Source: Cedecea neteri (GTDB lineage: Bacteria > Pseudomonadota > Gammaproteobacteria > Enterobacterales > Enterobacteriaceae). From it: a stretch of DNA of 64,000 nucleotides. The translations under genes and the position numbers were made by a program. The DNA is taken from NCBI RefSeq assembly GCF_000758325.1, contig NZ_CP009459.1, positions 1,178,001 through 1,242,000 of the forward strand, given 5' to 3'. The notes under the pieces were generated by a model. The model had not been told where the DNA came from. It saw only the letters and a list, made by a program, of their open reading frames with translations, and searched no databases. Positions 33,619 to 43,544 of the stretch are shown piece by piece; within the stretch, counting starts at the first letter, position 1; every line of letters begins with the position of its first letter.

Positions 33619-33657
33619 TATCAATATTCATGCATTAATTGTGAATAAAAATACAAT
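33619..33657. promoter_or_regulatory. Paired ARG boxes, argE/argC operator
   Basis: Box 1 TATCAATATTCATGCATT (33619-33636), three-base spacer, box 2 TGTGAATAAAAATACAAT (33640-33657). Both fit TNTGAAT-N4-ATTCANT with few mismatches and nearly equal the E. coli argECBH operator as I recall it. ArgR hexamer with arginine should repress both directions. Confidence 0.92.
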
Positions 33658-33778
33658 AACGTTGAGCGTAAAGGAACAGTTAAGCGTTCCGGTGAATAAA
33701 AAACCACGCTAACGGACGTGGGTGAAAGCGTCAGGCTGGCACTCTGAGCAGACCGAAAAGACAAGGTGAACGACCCAG

Positions 33779-34783
33779 ATGTTGAATACGCTGATTGTGG
33801 GTGCAAGCGGTTATGCAGGCGCAGAGCTTGTAAGCTATTTGAATCGCCATCCTGATATGAACATAACCGCTTTGACGGTTTCAGCGCAAAGTTCAGATGC
33901 AGGAAAATTGATATCTGATTTGCATCCGCAGTTAAAGGGCATTGTTGATCTGCCGTTGCAGGCGATGTCCGACATCAGCGAGTTCAGCGAGGGCGTGGAT
34001 GTGGTGTTCCTCGCGACCGCCCACGAAGTCAGCCACGACCTGGCCCCACAGTTCCTGGCGGCAGGCTGCGTGGTGATCGATCTCTCTGGCGCGTTCCGCG
34101 TTAATGACCCGGCGTTCTATGAGCGTTATTACGGTTTTACCCATCAGCATCCTGAGCTGCTGGAAAAAGCGGTTTATGGCCTGGCTGAATGGCAGGGCGC
34201 TGCGCTAAAAGAGAGCAATTTAATTGCCGTGCCGGGCTGCTATCCGACGGCGTCTCAGCTGGCGCTGAAGCCGCTGATCGATGCCGATCTGCTGGATTTG
34301 AACCAGTGGCCGGTGATCAACGCTACCAGCGGCGTCAGCGGTGCCGGGCGCAAGGCCGCGATTTCCAACAGCTTCTGCGAAGTCAGCCTGCAGCCTTACG
34401 GCGTGTTTAATCATCGCCATCAGCCAGAAATCGCCACCCATCTTGGCGCGTCGGTGATTTTCACCCCGCACCTCGGCAATTTCCCGCGCGGCATTCTGGC
34501 GACGATTACCTGTCGCCTGAAAGCTGGCGTCACGCAGCAGCAAATTGCGGAGACATTTACCCAGGCCTACGGCGACAAGCCGTTAGTTCGCCTGTACGAA
34601 AAAGGCGTTCCGGCGCTGAAAAATGTGGTTGGCCTGCCGTTCTGCGACATCGGCTTTGCCGTGCAGGATGAGCACCTGATTGTTGTTGCCACCGAGGATA
34701 ACCTGCTGAAAGGTGCCGCGGCGCAGGCAGTACAGTGTCTTAATATTCGTTTTGGCTTCGCCGAAACGCAGTCCCTTATTTAA
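33779..34783 (+). CDS. argC: N-acetyl-gamma-glutamyl-phosphate reductase
   Basis: NADPH-dependent third step of ornithine synthesis. 334 residues. Rossmann motif [12 protein letters not shown] at the N-terminus; catalytic cysteine in [13 protein letters not shown] (about 154). ATG follows AAGGTG. First gene of argCBGH; 16 bases before argB. Confidence 0.98.
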   Translation: MLNTLIVGASGYAGAELVSYLNRHPDMNITALTVSAQSSDAGKLISDLHPQLKGIVDLPLQAMSDISEFSEGVDVVFLATAHEVSHDLAPQFLAAGCVVIDLSGAFRVNDPAFYERYYGFTHQHPELLEKAVYGLAEWQGAALKESNLIAVPGCYPTASQLALKPLIDADLLDLNQWPVINATSGVSGAGRKAAISNSFCEVSLQPYGVFNHRHQPEIATHLGASVIFTPHLGNFPRGILATITCRLKAGVTQQQIAETFTQAYGDKPLVRLYEKGVPALKNVVGLPFCDIGFAVQDEHLIVVATEDNLLKGAAAQAVQCLNIRFGFAETQSLI

Positions 34784-34799
34784 CCGTCGGTCGGGTGAA

Positions 34800-35576
34800 A
34801 TGATGAATCCTTTAATTATCAAATTGGGCGGCGTGCTGCTGGATAGCGAAGAAGCGCTGGAGCGCCTGTTTACCGCGCTGGTGAACTATCGTCAGTCTCA
34901 TCAGCGTCCGCTGGTGATTGTCCACGGCGGCGGTTGCCTGGTGGATGAGCTGATGAAAAAGCTGGCGCTGCCGGTACAAAAGAAAAACGGCCTGCGTGTG
35001 ACGCCTGCCGACCAGATTGACATTATTACCGGTGCGCTGGCGGGCACGGCCAACAAGACGCTGCTGGCCTGGGCGAAGAAGCATGGCATTAACGGCGTTG
35101 GCTTGAGCCTCGGCGACGGAGATAGCGTCACGGTGACCCAGCTTGATGAAGCGCTTGGCCACGTCGGCCTGGCTAAACCGGGTTCGCCAAAACTGATTAA
35201 TACGCTGCTGGAAAACGGCTTCCTGCCGATTGTTAGCTCCATCGGTGTGACCACTGAAGGTGAGCTGATGAACGTCAATGCGGATCAGGCGGCAACGGCG
35301 CTGGCCGCAACGCTCGGCGCGGATTTGATCCTGCTGTCTGACGTGAGCGGTATCCTGGACGGCAAAGGTCAGCGCATCGCTGAGATGACCGCGGCCAAAG
35401 CTGAGCAGCTGATTGAGCAAGGCATTATTACCGACGGCATGATTGTGAAAGTGAATGCGGCGCTGGATGCGGCCCGTACCCTGGGGCGTCCGGTGGATAT
35501 TGCCTCATGGCGCCACGCGGATCAGCTACCCTCTTTATTCAACGGTGTGGCTATCGGCACCCGGATTCTGGCATAG
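34800..35576 (+). CDS. argB: N-acetylglutamate kinase
   Basis: Second step of arginine synthesis, amino acid kinase family. 258 residues from [11 protein letters not shown]; an ATG three bases later would give 257. [21 protein letters not shown] and the [23 protein letters not shown] substrate sites are present. The open frame extends back into argC but without homology. Confidence 0.98.
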   Translation: MMNPLIIKLGGVLLDSEEALERLFTALVNYRQSHQRPLVIVHGGGCLVDELMKKLALPVQKKNGLRVTPADQIDIITGALAGTANKTLLAWAKKHGINGVGLSLGDGDSVTVTQLDEALGHVGLAKPGSPKLINTLLENGFLPIVSSIGVTTEGELMNVNADQAATALAATLGADLILLSDVSGILDGKGQRIAEMTAAKAEQLIEQGIITDGMIVKVNAALDAARTLGRPVDIASWRHADQLPSLFNGVAIGTRILA

Positions 35577-35606
35577 ACAAAGAATAGTTTTAACAAGGAC
35601 AAGACA

Positions 35607-36824
35607 ATGCAAAATCACGGCATCAAAAAAATCGTTCTCGCATACTCTGGCGGCCTCGACACTTCAGCCATCATTCCATGGCTGAAAGAGAACTACGGCG
35701 GCTGCGAAGTTGTCGCCTGCGTGGTGGATATCGGTCAGGATCGCGAAGATCTGAAAGGCGTTGAGCAAAAAGCGCTGCGCTCCGGGGCGTCTGAGTGCTA
35801 CGTGGTCGATGCGCGTGAAGAGTTTATCAGCGACTATGTTTACCCTGTGCTGCAGACCGGGGCGCTGTATGAAGGCAGTTATCTGCTCGGTACCTCTATG
35901 GCGCGTCCACTGATCGCTAAGGCGCTGGTGGATGTGGCGAATAAAGTGGGCGCAGATGCGCTGTGCCACGGTGCGACCGGCAAAGGTAACGACCAGGTGC
36001 GTTTTGAATCCACCTGGGCCGCACTGGCTCCTCATCTGAAGGTTGTTGCCCCGTGGCGTGAGTGGAACCTGCGTTCCCGTGAAGCGCTGCTCGACTACCT
36101 GAAAGAGCGTGATATCCCGACAACGGCTTCGCTTGAAAAAATCTATAGCCGTGACGAAAACGCCTGGCACATTTCTACCGAAGGCGGCGTGCTGGAAAGC
36201 CCGTGGAATGCCCCGAACAAAGATTGCTGGGTATGGACCGTTGACCCGCAGGAAGCACCGGATCAGGCCGAGCAGGTGACTGTTACCGTTAAGCAGGGCA
36301 AAGTCGTGGCCGTGAACGGGGAAGCGATGAGCCCGTTCAAGTGCCTGGAAACCCTGAACGCTATCGGCGCCAAGCACGGTATTGGCCGGATCGATATCGT
36401 TGAAAACCGCCTGGTAGGCATTAAGTCTCGTGGTTGCTATGAAACCCCAGGGGGCACCATTATGATGGCTGCGCTGCGTGGCGTTGAGCAACTGGTGCTG
36501 GATCGCGATTCCTTCAAGTGGCGTGAGCAGCTCGGCCTCGAAATGTCCTACGTCGTCTACGATGGCCGTTGGTTTGCACCGCTGCGTAAATCTCTGCAGG
36601 CGTCTGCTGAGTCGCTGGCGGAAGAAGTGAACGGGGAAGTCGTGCTGCAGCTGTACAAAGGCCAGGTGACGGCGATTCAGAAAAAATCCCCGAACAGCCT
36701 CTACAGCGAAGAGTTTGCGACCTTTGGCGAAGATGAAGTTTACGATCACAGCCACGCGGGCGGCTTTATCCGTCTGTTCTCGCTCTCTTCCCGTATCCGT
36801 GCGCTGAACGAACTGAAGAAGTAA
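35607..36824 (+). CDS. argG: Argininosuccinate synthase, class I
   Basis: Condenses citrulline and aspartate with ATP. 405 residues, the short form typical of most bacteria, Vibrio, Serratia and Yersinia, whereas E. coli ArgG is a 447-residue divergent type encoded far away. PP-loop [12 protein letters not shown] at about 11-22; [10 protein letters not shown] near 275. AAGGAC before the ATG. Lies inside the arg operon, 30 bases after argB. Confidence 0.97.
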   Translation: MQNHGIKKIVLAYSGGLDTSAIIPWLKENYGGCEVVACVVDIGQDREDLKGVEQKALRSGASECYVVDAREEFISDYVYPVLQTGALYEGSYLLGTSMARPLIAKALVDVANKVGADALCHGATGKGNDQVRFESTWAALAPHLKVVAPWREWNLRSREALLDYLKERDIPTTASLEKIYSRDENAWHISTEGGVLESPWNAPNKDCWVWTVDPQEAPDQAEQVTVTVKQGKVVAVNGEAMSPFKCLETLNAIGAKHGIGRIDIVENRLVGIKSRGCYETPGGTIMMAALRGVEQLVLDRDSFKWREQLGLEMSYVVYDGRWFAPLRKSLQASAESLAEEVNGEVVLQLYKGQVTAIQKKSPNSLYSEEFATFGEDEVYDHSHAGGFIRLFSLSSRIRALNELKK

Positions 36825-36831
36825 TTTTTTA

Positions 36832-36866
36832 CCCTCACGTGTTCCCAGGCCGGAAATGCGTGAGGG
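36832..36866 (+). repeat. Hairpin between argG and argH
   Basis: CCCTCACG (36832-36839) and CGTGAGGG (36859-36866) enclose a 19-base loop; no U-tract follows. May be an mRNA processing or stabilising element. The K-12 operon lacks argG and so lacks this junction. Confidence 0.55.
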
Positions 36867-36902
36867 GCAAACGAATATCAATATGATGAATGGAGCATGA
36901 CT

Positions 36903-38276
36903 ATGGCACTTTGGGGTGGGCGTTTTACTCAGGCAGCCGATCAACGGTTTAAGCAATTTAATGACTCTTTACGCTTTGACTATCGCCTGGCTGAGCAAGA
37001 CATCGTAGGTTCTGTCGCCTGGTCCAAAGCGTTGGTCACCGTGGGCGTGCTGACTGAAGCTGAGCAGCAGCAGCTTGAGCAGGCCCTGAAAGTCTTGCTG
37101 GAAGAAGTGCAGGTTAACCCGCAGGCTATTCTGGAAAGCGATGCGGAAGATATTCACAGCTGGGTGGAAGGCAAGCTCATCGATAAAGTCGGTGCGCTGG
37201 GTAAAAAACTCCACACTGGTCGTAGCCGCAACGATCAGGTCGCCACCGACCTGAAGCTGTGGTGCAAAATGCAAATCAGCGAGCTGCTGGCAGCTACCCG
37301 TCAGGTGCAGCAGGCATTAATTGAAACAGCTGAAGCCAATCAGGATGCGGTGATGCCGGGTTATACGCACCTGCAGCGCGCGCAGCCGGTTACTTTTGCC
37401 CATTGGTGCCTGGCGTACGTTGAGATGCTGGCGCGCGATGAAAGCCGTTTGCAAAGCACTCTGCAGCGCCTGGACGTCAGCCCGCTGGGCAGCGGCGCGC
37501 TGGCAGGTACCGCCTATGAAATTGACCGTGAACAGCTTGCCGGTTGGTTAGGTTTTGCTTCCGCGACCCGCAATAGCCTCGACAGCGTCTCCGATCGCGA
37601 TCATGTGCTGGAACTGCTGTCCAACGCCTCTATCGGCATGGTTCACCTGTCCCGTTTTGCAGAAGATCTGATCTTCTTCAATACCGGAGAAGCCGGTTTT
37701 GTTGAGCTGTCCGATCGCGTGACTTCCGGCTCTTCCCTGATGCCGCAGAAGAAAAACCCGGATGCGCTGGAGCTGATCCGCGGCAAGTGCGGCCGCGTGC
37801 AGGGCGCCCTGACCGGTATGATGATGACCCTCAAAGGCCTGCCGCTGGCGTATAACAAAGACATGCAGGAAGACAAAGAAGGCCTGTTCGACGCCCTCGA
37901 TACCTGGCTTGATTGTCTGCATATGTCCGTGCTGGTACTGGACGGCATTCAGGTTAAACGTCCTCGCTGCCAGGAAGCGGCTGAGCAAGGCTATGCCAAC
38001 GCCACCGAGCTGGCGGATTACCTGGTTGCTAAAGGCGTGCCGTTCCGTGAAGCTCACCACATTGTAGGCGAGGCTGTCGTCGAAGCGATTAAACAAGGTA
38101 AAGCGCTGGAAGCCTTAACCCTTGCCGATCTGCAGAAGTTCAGTGCGGTTATTGGCGACGATGTGTATCCGATCCTGTCGCTGCAGTCCTGTCTCGACAA
38201 GCGCGCCGCGAAAGGCGGTGTTTCACCTAAGCAGGTTGCTCAGGCTATCACCGACGCGAAACAGCGCCTGGTCTAA
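36903..38276 (+). CDS. argH: Argininosuccinate lyase
   Basis: Last step of arginine synthesis, fumarase/aspartase superfamily. 457 residues from ATG 36903, which has GGAG seven bases upstream; an ATG two codons earlier touches the Shine-Dalgarno and is rejected. Signatures: [23 protein letters not shown]-type segment [12 protein letters not shown], and [12 protein letters not shown]. It ends the operon; no plus-strand terminator with a U-tract is seen. Confidence 0.97.
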   Translation: MALWGGRFTQAADQRFKQFNDSLRFDYRLAEQDIVGSVAWSKALVTVGVLTEAEQQQLEQALKVLLEEVQVNPQAILESDAEDIHSWVEGKLIDKVGALGKKLHTGRSRNDQVATDLKLWCKMQISELLAATRQVQQALIETAEANQDAVMPGYTHLQRAQPVTFAHWCLAYVEMLARDESRLQSTLQRLDVSPLGSGALAGTAYEIDREQLAGWLGFASATRNSLDSVSDRDHVLELLSNASIGMVHLSRFAEDLIFFNTGEAGFVELSDRVTSGSSLMPQKKNPDALELIRGKCGRVQGALTGMMMTLKGLPLAYNKDMQEDKEGLFDALDTWLDCLHMSVLVLDGIQVKRPRCQEAAEQGYANATELADYLVAKGVPFREAHHIVGEAVVEAIKQGKALEALTLADLQKFSAVIGDDVYPILSLQSCLDKRAAKGGVSPKQVAQAITDAKQRLV

Positions 38277-38294
38277 TCCCCTCGAAATTTGAAC

Positions 38295-38421
38295 AAAAAA
38301 AAGCGGACATACTGTCCGCTAAAAGTTCACGTTGGCTTTAATAATTCGTCAGGTTCAGAGAACAGAGAGTCTCTGCAGCCGCGCGTCGTTCTGGGGTAAG
38401 TCAGAGCGATGTGCCTTGCTG
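38295..38421 (-). ncRNA. oxyS: OxyS small regulatory RNA
   Basis: Peroxide-induced Hfq-dependent RNA divergent from oxyR. The 3' half on the minus strand, AAAGCCAACGTGAACTTTT, equals the E. coli OxyS linker I remember, followed by an AGCGGACA/TGTCCGCT terminator stem and eight U's. The upstream promoter region (ATAGCAACGAACGATTATCC, complement near 38456-38475) also matches E. coli. A -10-like AATAAT is the complement of 38431-38436, giving an estimated start near 38421, so about 127 nt against 109 in E. coli. The 5' third is poorly conserved. The terminator loop is only three bases. Confidence 0.85.
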
Positions 38422-38444
38422 TTGCTGGCTATTATTCACCAACA

Positions 38445-38500
38445 TTGCTTGATAGGGATAATCGTTCGTTGCTATGCTATCTATCGCCATGAACTATCGT
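38445..38500. promoter_or_regulatory. OxyR binding region between oxyS and oxyR
   Basis: Contains GATAGGGATAATCG, TTGCTATGCTATCTATCG and AACTATCG: ATAG/CTAT half-sites at roughly ten-base steps as used by OxyR tetramers. In E. coli this region serves autorepression of oxyR and activation of oxyS. Confidence 0.75.
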
Positions 38501-38518
38501 GGCGCAGGAGGATAGAGA

Positions 38519-39436
38519 ATGAATATTCGAGATCTTGAATACCTGGTGGCGCTGGCCGAGCACCGCCATTTTCGTCGGGCAGCGGATGCCTGTCACGTTA
38601 GCCAGCCGACATTAAGCGGCCAGATCCGCAAGCTGGAAGATGAGCTGGGCGTGATGCTGCTGGAACGCACCAGCCGTAAAGTGCTGTTCACCCAGGCGGG
38701 TTTGCTGCTGGTGGATCAGGCGCGGACGGTGCTGCGTGAAGTCAAAGTACTGAAAGAGATGGCAAGCCAGCAGGGTGAAGCTATGTCCGGCCCGCTGCAT
38801 ATTGGCCTGATCCCAACCGTGGGGCCTTACCTGCTGCCGCAAATTATTCCTATGCTGCATCAGACCTTCCCTAAGCTGGAAATGTACCTGCATGAAGCCC
38901 AAACCCATCAGCTGCTGGCGCAGCTCGACAGCGGCAAGCTGGACTGCGCCATTCTGGCGCTGGTAAAAGAGAGCGAAGCGTTTATCGAGGTGCCGCTGTT
39001 TGATGAACCGATGGTGCTGGCGGTTTATCAGGATCACCCGTGGGCAAACCGCGACCGAGTGCCGATGTCCGATTTGGCTGGTGAAAAGCTGCTGATGCTG
39101 GAAGACGGGCACTGCCTGCGCGATCAGGCTATGGGCTTTTGCTTTGAAGCAGGCGCGGATGAAGATACCCATTTCCGGGCAACAAGCTTAGAGACACTGC
39201 GTAACATGGTCGCTGCGGGGAGTGGCATCACGCTTTTGCCAGCCCTGGCCGTGCCGCATGAACGCCAGCGCGACGGTGTGGTTTATCTGCCGTGTTATAA
39301 ACCAGAACCGCGTCGTACCATCGGCCTGGTTTATCGTCCGGGGTCACCGCTGCGCAGCCGCTATGAGCAGCTGGCAGAGGCCATCCGCACGCAGATGGAT
39401 GGCCATTTTGACTCAGCGCTAAAACAGGCGATTTAA
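38519..39436 (+). CDS. oxyR: Peroxide-sensing regulator OxyR
   Basis: LysR-type activator of catalase, alkyl hydroperoxide reductase, dps and oxyS. 305 residues. N-terminal winged HTH ([20 protein letters not shown]). The redox pair is present in [14 protein letters not shown] (C199 and C208), so the thiol-disulfide switch is intact. AGGAGG eight bases before the ATG. Its last 18 bases overlap the 3' end of sthA on the opposite strand. Confidence 0.98.
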   Translation: MNIRDLEYLVALAEHRHFRRAADACHVSQPTLSGQIRKLEDELGVMLLERTSRKVLFTQAGLLLVDQARTVLREVKVLKEMASQQGEAMSGPLHIGLIPTVGPYLLPQIIPMLHQTFPKLEMYLHEAQTHQLLAQLDSGKLDCAILALVKESEAFIEVPLFDEPMVLAVYQDHPWANRDRVPMSDLAGEKLLMLEDGHCLRDQAMGFCFEAGADEDTHFRATSLETLRNMVAAGSGITLLPALAVPHERQRDGVVYLPCYKPEPRRTIGLVYRPGSPLRSRYEQLAEAIRTQMDGHFDSALKQAI

Positions 39437-40819
39437 GCCGTTAAGCGCCGCTACCCGATAGGCTTCCGCCATTGTTGGGTAGTTAAAGGTGGTGTTAACG
39501 AAGTACTCAATGGTGTTACCGCCACCTTTCTGCTCCATAATCGCCTGGCCGATGTGAATGATTTCGGCCGCGCGCTCGCCAAAGCAGTGGATCCCCAGAA
39601 TTTCTTTCGTTTCACGGTGGAACAGAATTTTCAGCGTCCCAACGTTCATACCCACGATTTGCGCCCGCGCGAGATGTTTAAACTGCGCCCGGCCCACTTC
39701 GTAAGGCACTTTCATCGAGGTCAGCTGTTGTTCCGTTTTGCCCACGGAGCTGATTTCCGGAATGGTGTAGATGCCGGTCGGAATATCTTCGATCAGATGC
39801 CCCGTGGCTTCGCCTTTCACCAGCGCCTGAGCGGCGATACGGCCTTGATCGTAGGCTGCTGAAGCCAGGCTAGGATAACCGATCACGTCACCTACCGCGT
39901 AAATATGCGGTAGCGCGGTCTGGTACATGCTGTTGACCTTGATGAGCCCACGGCTGTCGGCTTCGAGACCGATATTTTCCAGCGCCAGCGAATCCGTATT
40001 CCCGGTACGTCCGTTGGCGTAAAGCAGGCAATCCGCCTTCACTTTTTTGCCGGACTTCAGAGAAACAATCACGCCGTCGTCCACGCCTTCAATTTTCTCA
40101 AACTCTTCGTTGTGGCGAATAACCACGCCGCTGTTCCAGAAGTGATAGGAGAGCGAGTCCGACATTTCCTGATCGAGGAAAGCCAGCAGGCGATCGCGAG
40201 TGTTGATCAGATCAACTTTGACGTTCATTCCGCGGAAGATCGACGCGTATTCGCAGCCGATCACCCCGGCACCATAGATGATCACATGACGCGGTTCGTG
40301 ATGCAGGCTGAGAATTGAGTCGCTGTCGTAGATACGTGGGTGGGTAAAATCAACTTCTGGCGGGCGATAAGGGCGAGAACCGCAGGCAATAACAAACTTC
40401 TCGGCGGTATAGGTTTCGACCGACCCATCGTGGCACAGAAGCTCGACAGTGTGCTCATCCACAAAGTGCGCATCGCCCTGCAGCATCTCGCAGCGGTTAC
40501 GTTCGTAAAAACCCTGGCGCATGCGGGTTTGCTGGTTAATCACGCTGTCGGCGTGGTTAAGGATGTCGGCAAAAGAGGAGCGGAGAAGGTGAGTGTGATC
40601 GCTGTATAACGGGTTTTGATTGAATTCAATAATGCGGCTGACGGCGTGGCGGAGGGCTTTCGAAGGGATGGTGCCCCAATGGGTGCAGCCGCCGCCGACA
40701 TTGTGGTAGCGCTCAATCACCGCTACCCTGGCTCCTTGTTTCACCAGCCCCATGGCGGCACCTTCGCCCCCGGGACCGGAACCAATCACTATTGCGTCAT
40801 AATCGTAGGTTTGTGGCAT
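39419..40819 (-). CDS. sthA: Soluble pyridine nucleotide transhydrogenase
   Basis: FAD enzyme converting NADPH plus NAD+ to NADP+ plus NADH. 466 residues. FAD motif [12 protein letters not shown]; the usual redox disulfide of the family is replaced by [14 protein letters not shown] as expected for SthA; second Rossmann motif [13 protein letters not shown]-terminal interface domain ending LNGLNRLF. Convergent with oxyR, divergent from fabR. Confidence 0.98.
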   Translation of the reverse strand: MPQTYDYDAIVIGSGPGGEGAAMGLVKQGARVAVIERYHNVGGGCTHWGTIPSKALRHAVSRIIEFNQNPLYSDHTHLLRSSFADILNHADSVINQQTRMRQGFYERNRCEMLQGDAHFVDEHTVELLCHDGSVETYTAEKFVIACGSRPYRPPEVDFTHPRIYDSDSILSLHHEPRHVIIYGAGVIGCEYASIFRGMNVKVDLINTRDRLLAFLDQEMSDSLSYHFWNSGVVIRHNEEFEKIEGVDDGVIVSLKSGKKVKADCLLYANGRTGNTDSLALENIGLEADSRGLIKVNSMYQTALPHIYAVGDVIGYPSLASAAYDQGRIAAQALVKGEATGHLIEDIPTGIYTIPEISSVGKTEQQLTSMKVPYEVGRAQFKHLARAQIVGMNVGTLKILFHRETKEILGIHCFGERAAEIIHIGQAIMEQKGGGNTIEYFVNTTFNYPTMAEAYRVAALNGLNRLF

Positions 40820-41012
40820 GGTAAGGCTTACCTGTTTTTATACATAAAGGCAACACGATGGTAACATCAACCAGGGATTTCCCCAATTCTCGTTGTGCTT
40901 TTTCCCGCCTGGACAGGTCAATGTTCCGTAAACAATCATTCACAATACACTATAAAAGCGGTAGCTTGATTCTCTGATATAGTTCCAGCTCTGTTTGAAG
41001 GATTCAGGCAAT

Positions 41013-41657
41013 ATGATGGGTGTAAGAGCGCAACAAAAAGAGAGAACCAGGCGTTCTTTAGTCGAGGCAGCATTTAGCCAGCTAAGCGCCGAAAGAAGCT
41101 TTGCCAGCCTGAGCCTGCGTGAAGTTGCCCGCGAAGCCGGTATTGCGCCAACGTCATTTTATCGCCATTTCCGCGATGTTGATGAGCTCGGTCTTACAAT
41201 GGTAGACGAAAGTGGCCTGATGCTGCGGCAGTTAATGCGGCAGGCGCGGCAGCGCATCGCCAAAGGCGGCAGCGTGATCCGTACCTCAGTGTCAACGTTC
41301 ATGGAATTTATCGGCAATAACCCTAACGCTTTCCGCCTGTTGTTGCGTGAACGCTCGGGCACGTCTGCGGCGTTTCGTGCCGCGGTTGCTCGTGAAATTC
41401 AGCACTTCATCGCGGAACTTGCCGACTATTTAGAACTCGAAAATCGCATGCCTCGCAGCTTCACCGAAGCGCAGGCGGAAGCGATGGTCACGATTGTTTT
41501 TAGTGCTGGTGCCGAAGCGCTGGACGTTGATATTGAACAGCGTCGTCAGCTCGAAGAGAGACTGGTGTTGCAGCTACGTATGATCTCGAAAGGGGCTTAC
41601 TACTGGTATCGCCGGGAACAAGAAAAAATGGCACTGGCTCATTTATCCGAAGAGTGA
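41013..41657 (+). CDS. fabR: Unsaturated fatty acid synthesis repressor FabR
   Basis: TetR-family repressor of fabA and fabB, sensing unsaturated acyl-ACP/CoA. 214 residues from ATG 41013; ATG 41016 gives the E. coli-type MGVRAQQK start, and a TTG at 40995 is also in frame. HTH at about 30-50 ([20 protein letters not shown]). Overlaps the open frame of yijD only outside the true yijD start; the two form an operon. Confidence 0.95.
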   Translation: MMGVRAQQKERTRRSLVEAAFSQLSAERSFASLSLREVAREAGIAPTSFYRHFRDVDELGLTMVDESGLMLRQLMRQARQRIAKGGSVIRTSVSTFMEFIGNNPNAFRLLLRERSGTSAAFRAAVAREIQHFIAELADYLELENRMPRSFTEAQAEAMVTIVFSAGAEALDVDIEQRRQLEERLVLQLRMISKGAYYWYRREQEKMALAHLSEE

Positions 41658-41668
41658 AGGAACGAGCA

Positions 41669-42025
41669 ATGAAACAGTTACAAGATAGAGGTACGCTGGC
41701 GCTGGCGTTTATTGCTGGTCTGTCGATTAACGGATCTTTTGCCGCGCTGTTCAGCTCGGTTGTTCCGTTCTCGATATTCCCTGTTATCGCTTTGGTGCTG
41801 GCGGTTTATTGCCTGCATCAGCGCTATCAGAACCGTACGATGCCGGTTGGGTTACCGAGCCTTGCCGCGGCCTGTTTTGTGTTAGGCGTGCTGCTTTATA
41901 GTTCAGTGGTTCGCGTTGAATACCCGGCGATTGGCTCTAACTTTATCCCTTCGATTCTGTCGGTGGTTGTGCTGTTCTGGATTTTGTTTAAAGTTCGCTC
42001 CCGCAAATCAGAAGCGGCTGAGTAA
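41669..42025 (+). CDS. yijD: DUF1422 inner-membrane protein YijD
   Basis: 118 residues, four hydrophobic segments (about 10-30, 32-48, 63-80, 90-108); function unknown. ATG 41669 is seven bases from AAGGA and 11 bases after the fabR stop. Similar throughout to the recalled E. coli YijD ([18 protein letters not shown]). Confidence 0.92.
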   Translation: MKQLQDRGTLALAFIAGLSINGSFAALFSSVVPFSIFPVIALVLAVYCLHQRYQNRTMPVGLPSLAAACFVLGVLLYSSVVRVEYPAIGSNFIPSILSVVVLFWILFKVRSRKSEAAE

Positions 42026-42039
42026 GCCCGATAAAAAGC

Positions 42040-42065
42040 AAAAAGGACGCCAAGGCGTCCTTTTT
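42040..42065. terminator. Bidirectional terminator yijD / trmA
   Basis: Twelve-base perfect stem AAAAAGGACGCC / GGCGTCCTTTTT with AA centre; U-tracts on both strands between two convergent genes. Confidence 0.95.
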
Positions 42066-43166
42066 CTATTTGCGCGTTAGCAGTACGCCGCATTCCATAT
42101 GATGCGTGTACGGGAACTGGTCAAACAGTGCCAGGCGGGTGATGTTGTGAGTCTGGGATAATGTTTCCAGGTTCTCGCACAGCGTCTGTGGATTGCAGGA
42201 GATATAAAGGATGTGCGGGTAGGCCTGCACCATTTTTACCGTGTCAGCATCCAAACCGCTGCGAGGCGGATCGACAAAAATGGTCTCGCACTGATAGCTT
42301 TTAAGATCAATTCCCTGCAGGCGGTTAAACTCCCTCACGCCGTTCATAGCCTGGGTAAACTCTTCCGCCGCCATGCGGATAATCTGCACGTTCTCAATAT
42401 TGTTGGCCGCGATGTTGTACTGTGCCGCTGCCACGGACGGTTTAGCGATTTCGGTCGCCAGCACGCGGTCGAAGTTGCGGGCCAGAGCGAGCGAGAAGTT
42501 GCCATTCCCGCAGTAAAGCTCCAGCAGATCGCCGCTTGAGTTTTCTGTCGCGTTCAGCGCCCATTCCAGCATCTGAATATTCATGGCCGCGTTTGGCTGA
42601 GTAAAGCTGTTCTCAACCTGGCGGTAAATCATCTCTTTACCGGCAACCGGCAGGCGTTCGTCGATAAAATCCTGGTCCAGCTCAATCTTGGTTTTTGTTG
42701 CACGGCCAATCAAATGAACGTTAAAGCCGCGGGCGCGAAGGCTGTCGCGCAGCGCCTCGGCATGCAGCTGCCATTCATCATCCAGCTTGCGGTGGTAGAG
42801 CAAAGACACCACGGCCTGATTGCTCAGGGTCGTCAGATAGTCAATCTGGAACAGCTTGTGACGCAGAGCTGGAATATCGCGGACGCCATCCAGCATGGCT
42901 GGCATCAGGGCGTTAATAAGCTCGCTGGCCGCCGGGAAGCTGTTGACCCGGATGCGGCTTTTGGTCTGCTGATCGAACATGATGTGATACAGGTCGTCAC
43001 CTTCATGCCAGATGCGGAACTCTGCTCGCATGCGGTAGTGGCTTACCGGTGAGCGGAATACCTCCGGGGCCGGTGCGGCAAAAGGCGCCATCATGCCTTC
43101 GAGGCGAGTGACTTTTTCCGCCAGTTGCGCGTCGTACTGTTCTGTCGGGAGGTGTTCAGGGGTCAT
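42066..43166 (-). CDS. trmA: tRNA (uracil-5-)-methyltransferase
   Basis: Makes the T of the T-loop (m5U54) using S-adenosylmethionine; also acts on tmRNA and acts as a tRNA chaperone. 366 residues. SAM motif [22 protein letters not shown], the catalytic cysteine region [11 protein letters not shown] and the C-terminal general-base HHMECGVLL. Divergent from btuB. Confidence 0.98.
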   Translation of the reverse strand: MTPEHLPTEQYDAQLAEKVTRLEGMMAPFAAPAPEVFRSPVSHYRMRAEFRIWHEGDDLYHIMFDQQTKSRIRVNSFPAASELINALMPAMLDGVRDIPALRHKLFQIDYLTTLSNQAVVSLLYHRKLDDEWQLHAEALRDSLRARGFNVHLIGRATKTKIELDQDFIDERLPVAGKEMIYRQVENSFTQPNAAMNIQMLEWALNATENSSGDLLELYCGNGNFSLALARNFDRVLATEIAKPSVAAAQYNIAANNIENVQIIRMAAEEFTQAMNGVREFNRLQGIDLKSYQCETIFVDPPRSGLDADTVKMVQAYPHILYISCNPQTLCENLETLSQTHNITRLALFDQFPYTHHMECGVLLTRK

Positions 43167-43544
43167 GGCTAGCCATCCAGTCGGTCAATGAATACAAACT
43201 ACGCGGCGATTGTAGGGATTCGACCCGGGATGTCCAGCCCGATCGCGTTAAGAAGTTCAGCCGGAAGTCTGGACATCCGTATAAGCCTAACGGTAGCATG
43301 GCTTTTCCGGCCTCCTGAGAGTTAAAAGGGAACCCAGTGTGATTCTGGGGCTGACGCGCAGCGGTAAGGAACGGCAAGATGAACGCACTCAGCAGACACT
43401 GCTTTCTTATATAAGCGGGAAGTCCTCATCTTATTTAAGCCCCCAAGCCCGAAGACCTGCCGGAACGACGTCGCAAGTGATATGGCTATCGCGTGCTATT
43501 TGCCATATCTGCGGCATCCTATTCGAAAGCGGATGCTTATATAA
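43167..43544. other. 378-base divergent region trmA / btuB
   Basis: Holds the btuB promoter and cobalamin riboswitch (43307-43536), a possible -10 TATAAG (43280-43285) with TTCAGC 18 bases before it, and a nine-base inverted repeat GATGTCCAG (43229-43237) / CTGGACATC (43269-43277). The trmA promoter must lie in 43167-43230; not resolved. Confidence 0.6.
43307..43536 (+). promoter_or_regulatory. Cobalamin (adenosylcobalamin) riboswitch of btuB
   Basis: P1 stem CCGGC (43307-43311) / GCCGG (43459-43463). Core GGGAACCCAGTGTGATTCTGG and GCTGACGCGCAGCGGTAAGG are present, as is the B12 box AAGCCCGAAGACCTGCC (43445-43461). The downstream hairpin GCATCC (43514-43519) / GGATGC (43531-43536) would hide the ribosome-binding site, so control should be translational, as in E. 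coli btuB. Confidence 0.95.

Noticed and set aside
35664-36956. 430-codon minus-strand frame
   Set aside because: Antisense shadow of argG and the start of argH; its translation is not protein-like.
38302-38320. Terminator for argH
   Set aside because: The hairpin has its U-tract only on the minus strand and matches the OxyS 3' end; on the plus strand it is followed by AAAA.
43514-43536. Intrinsic terminator in the btuB leader
   Set aside because: The hairpin has no U-run; it overlaps the ribosome-binding site and better fits translational riboswitch control.
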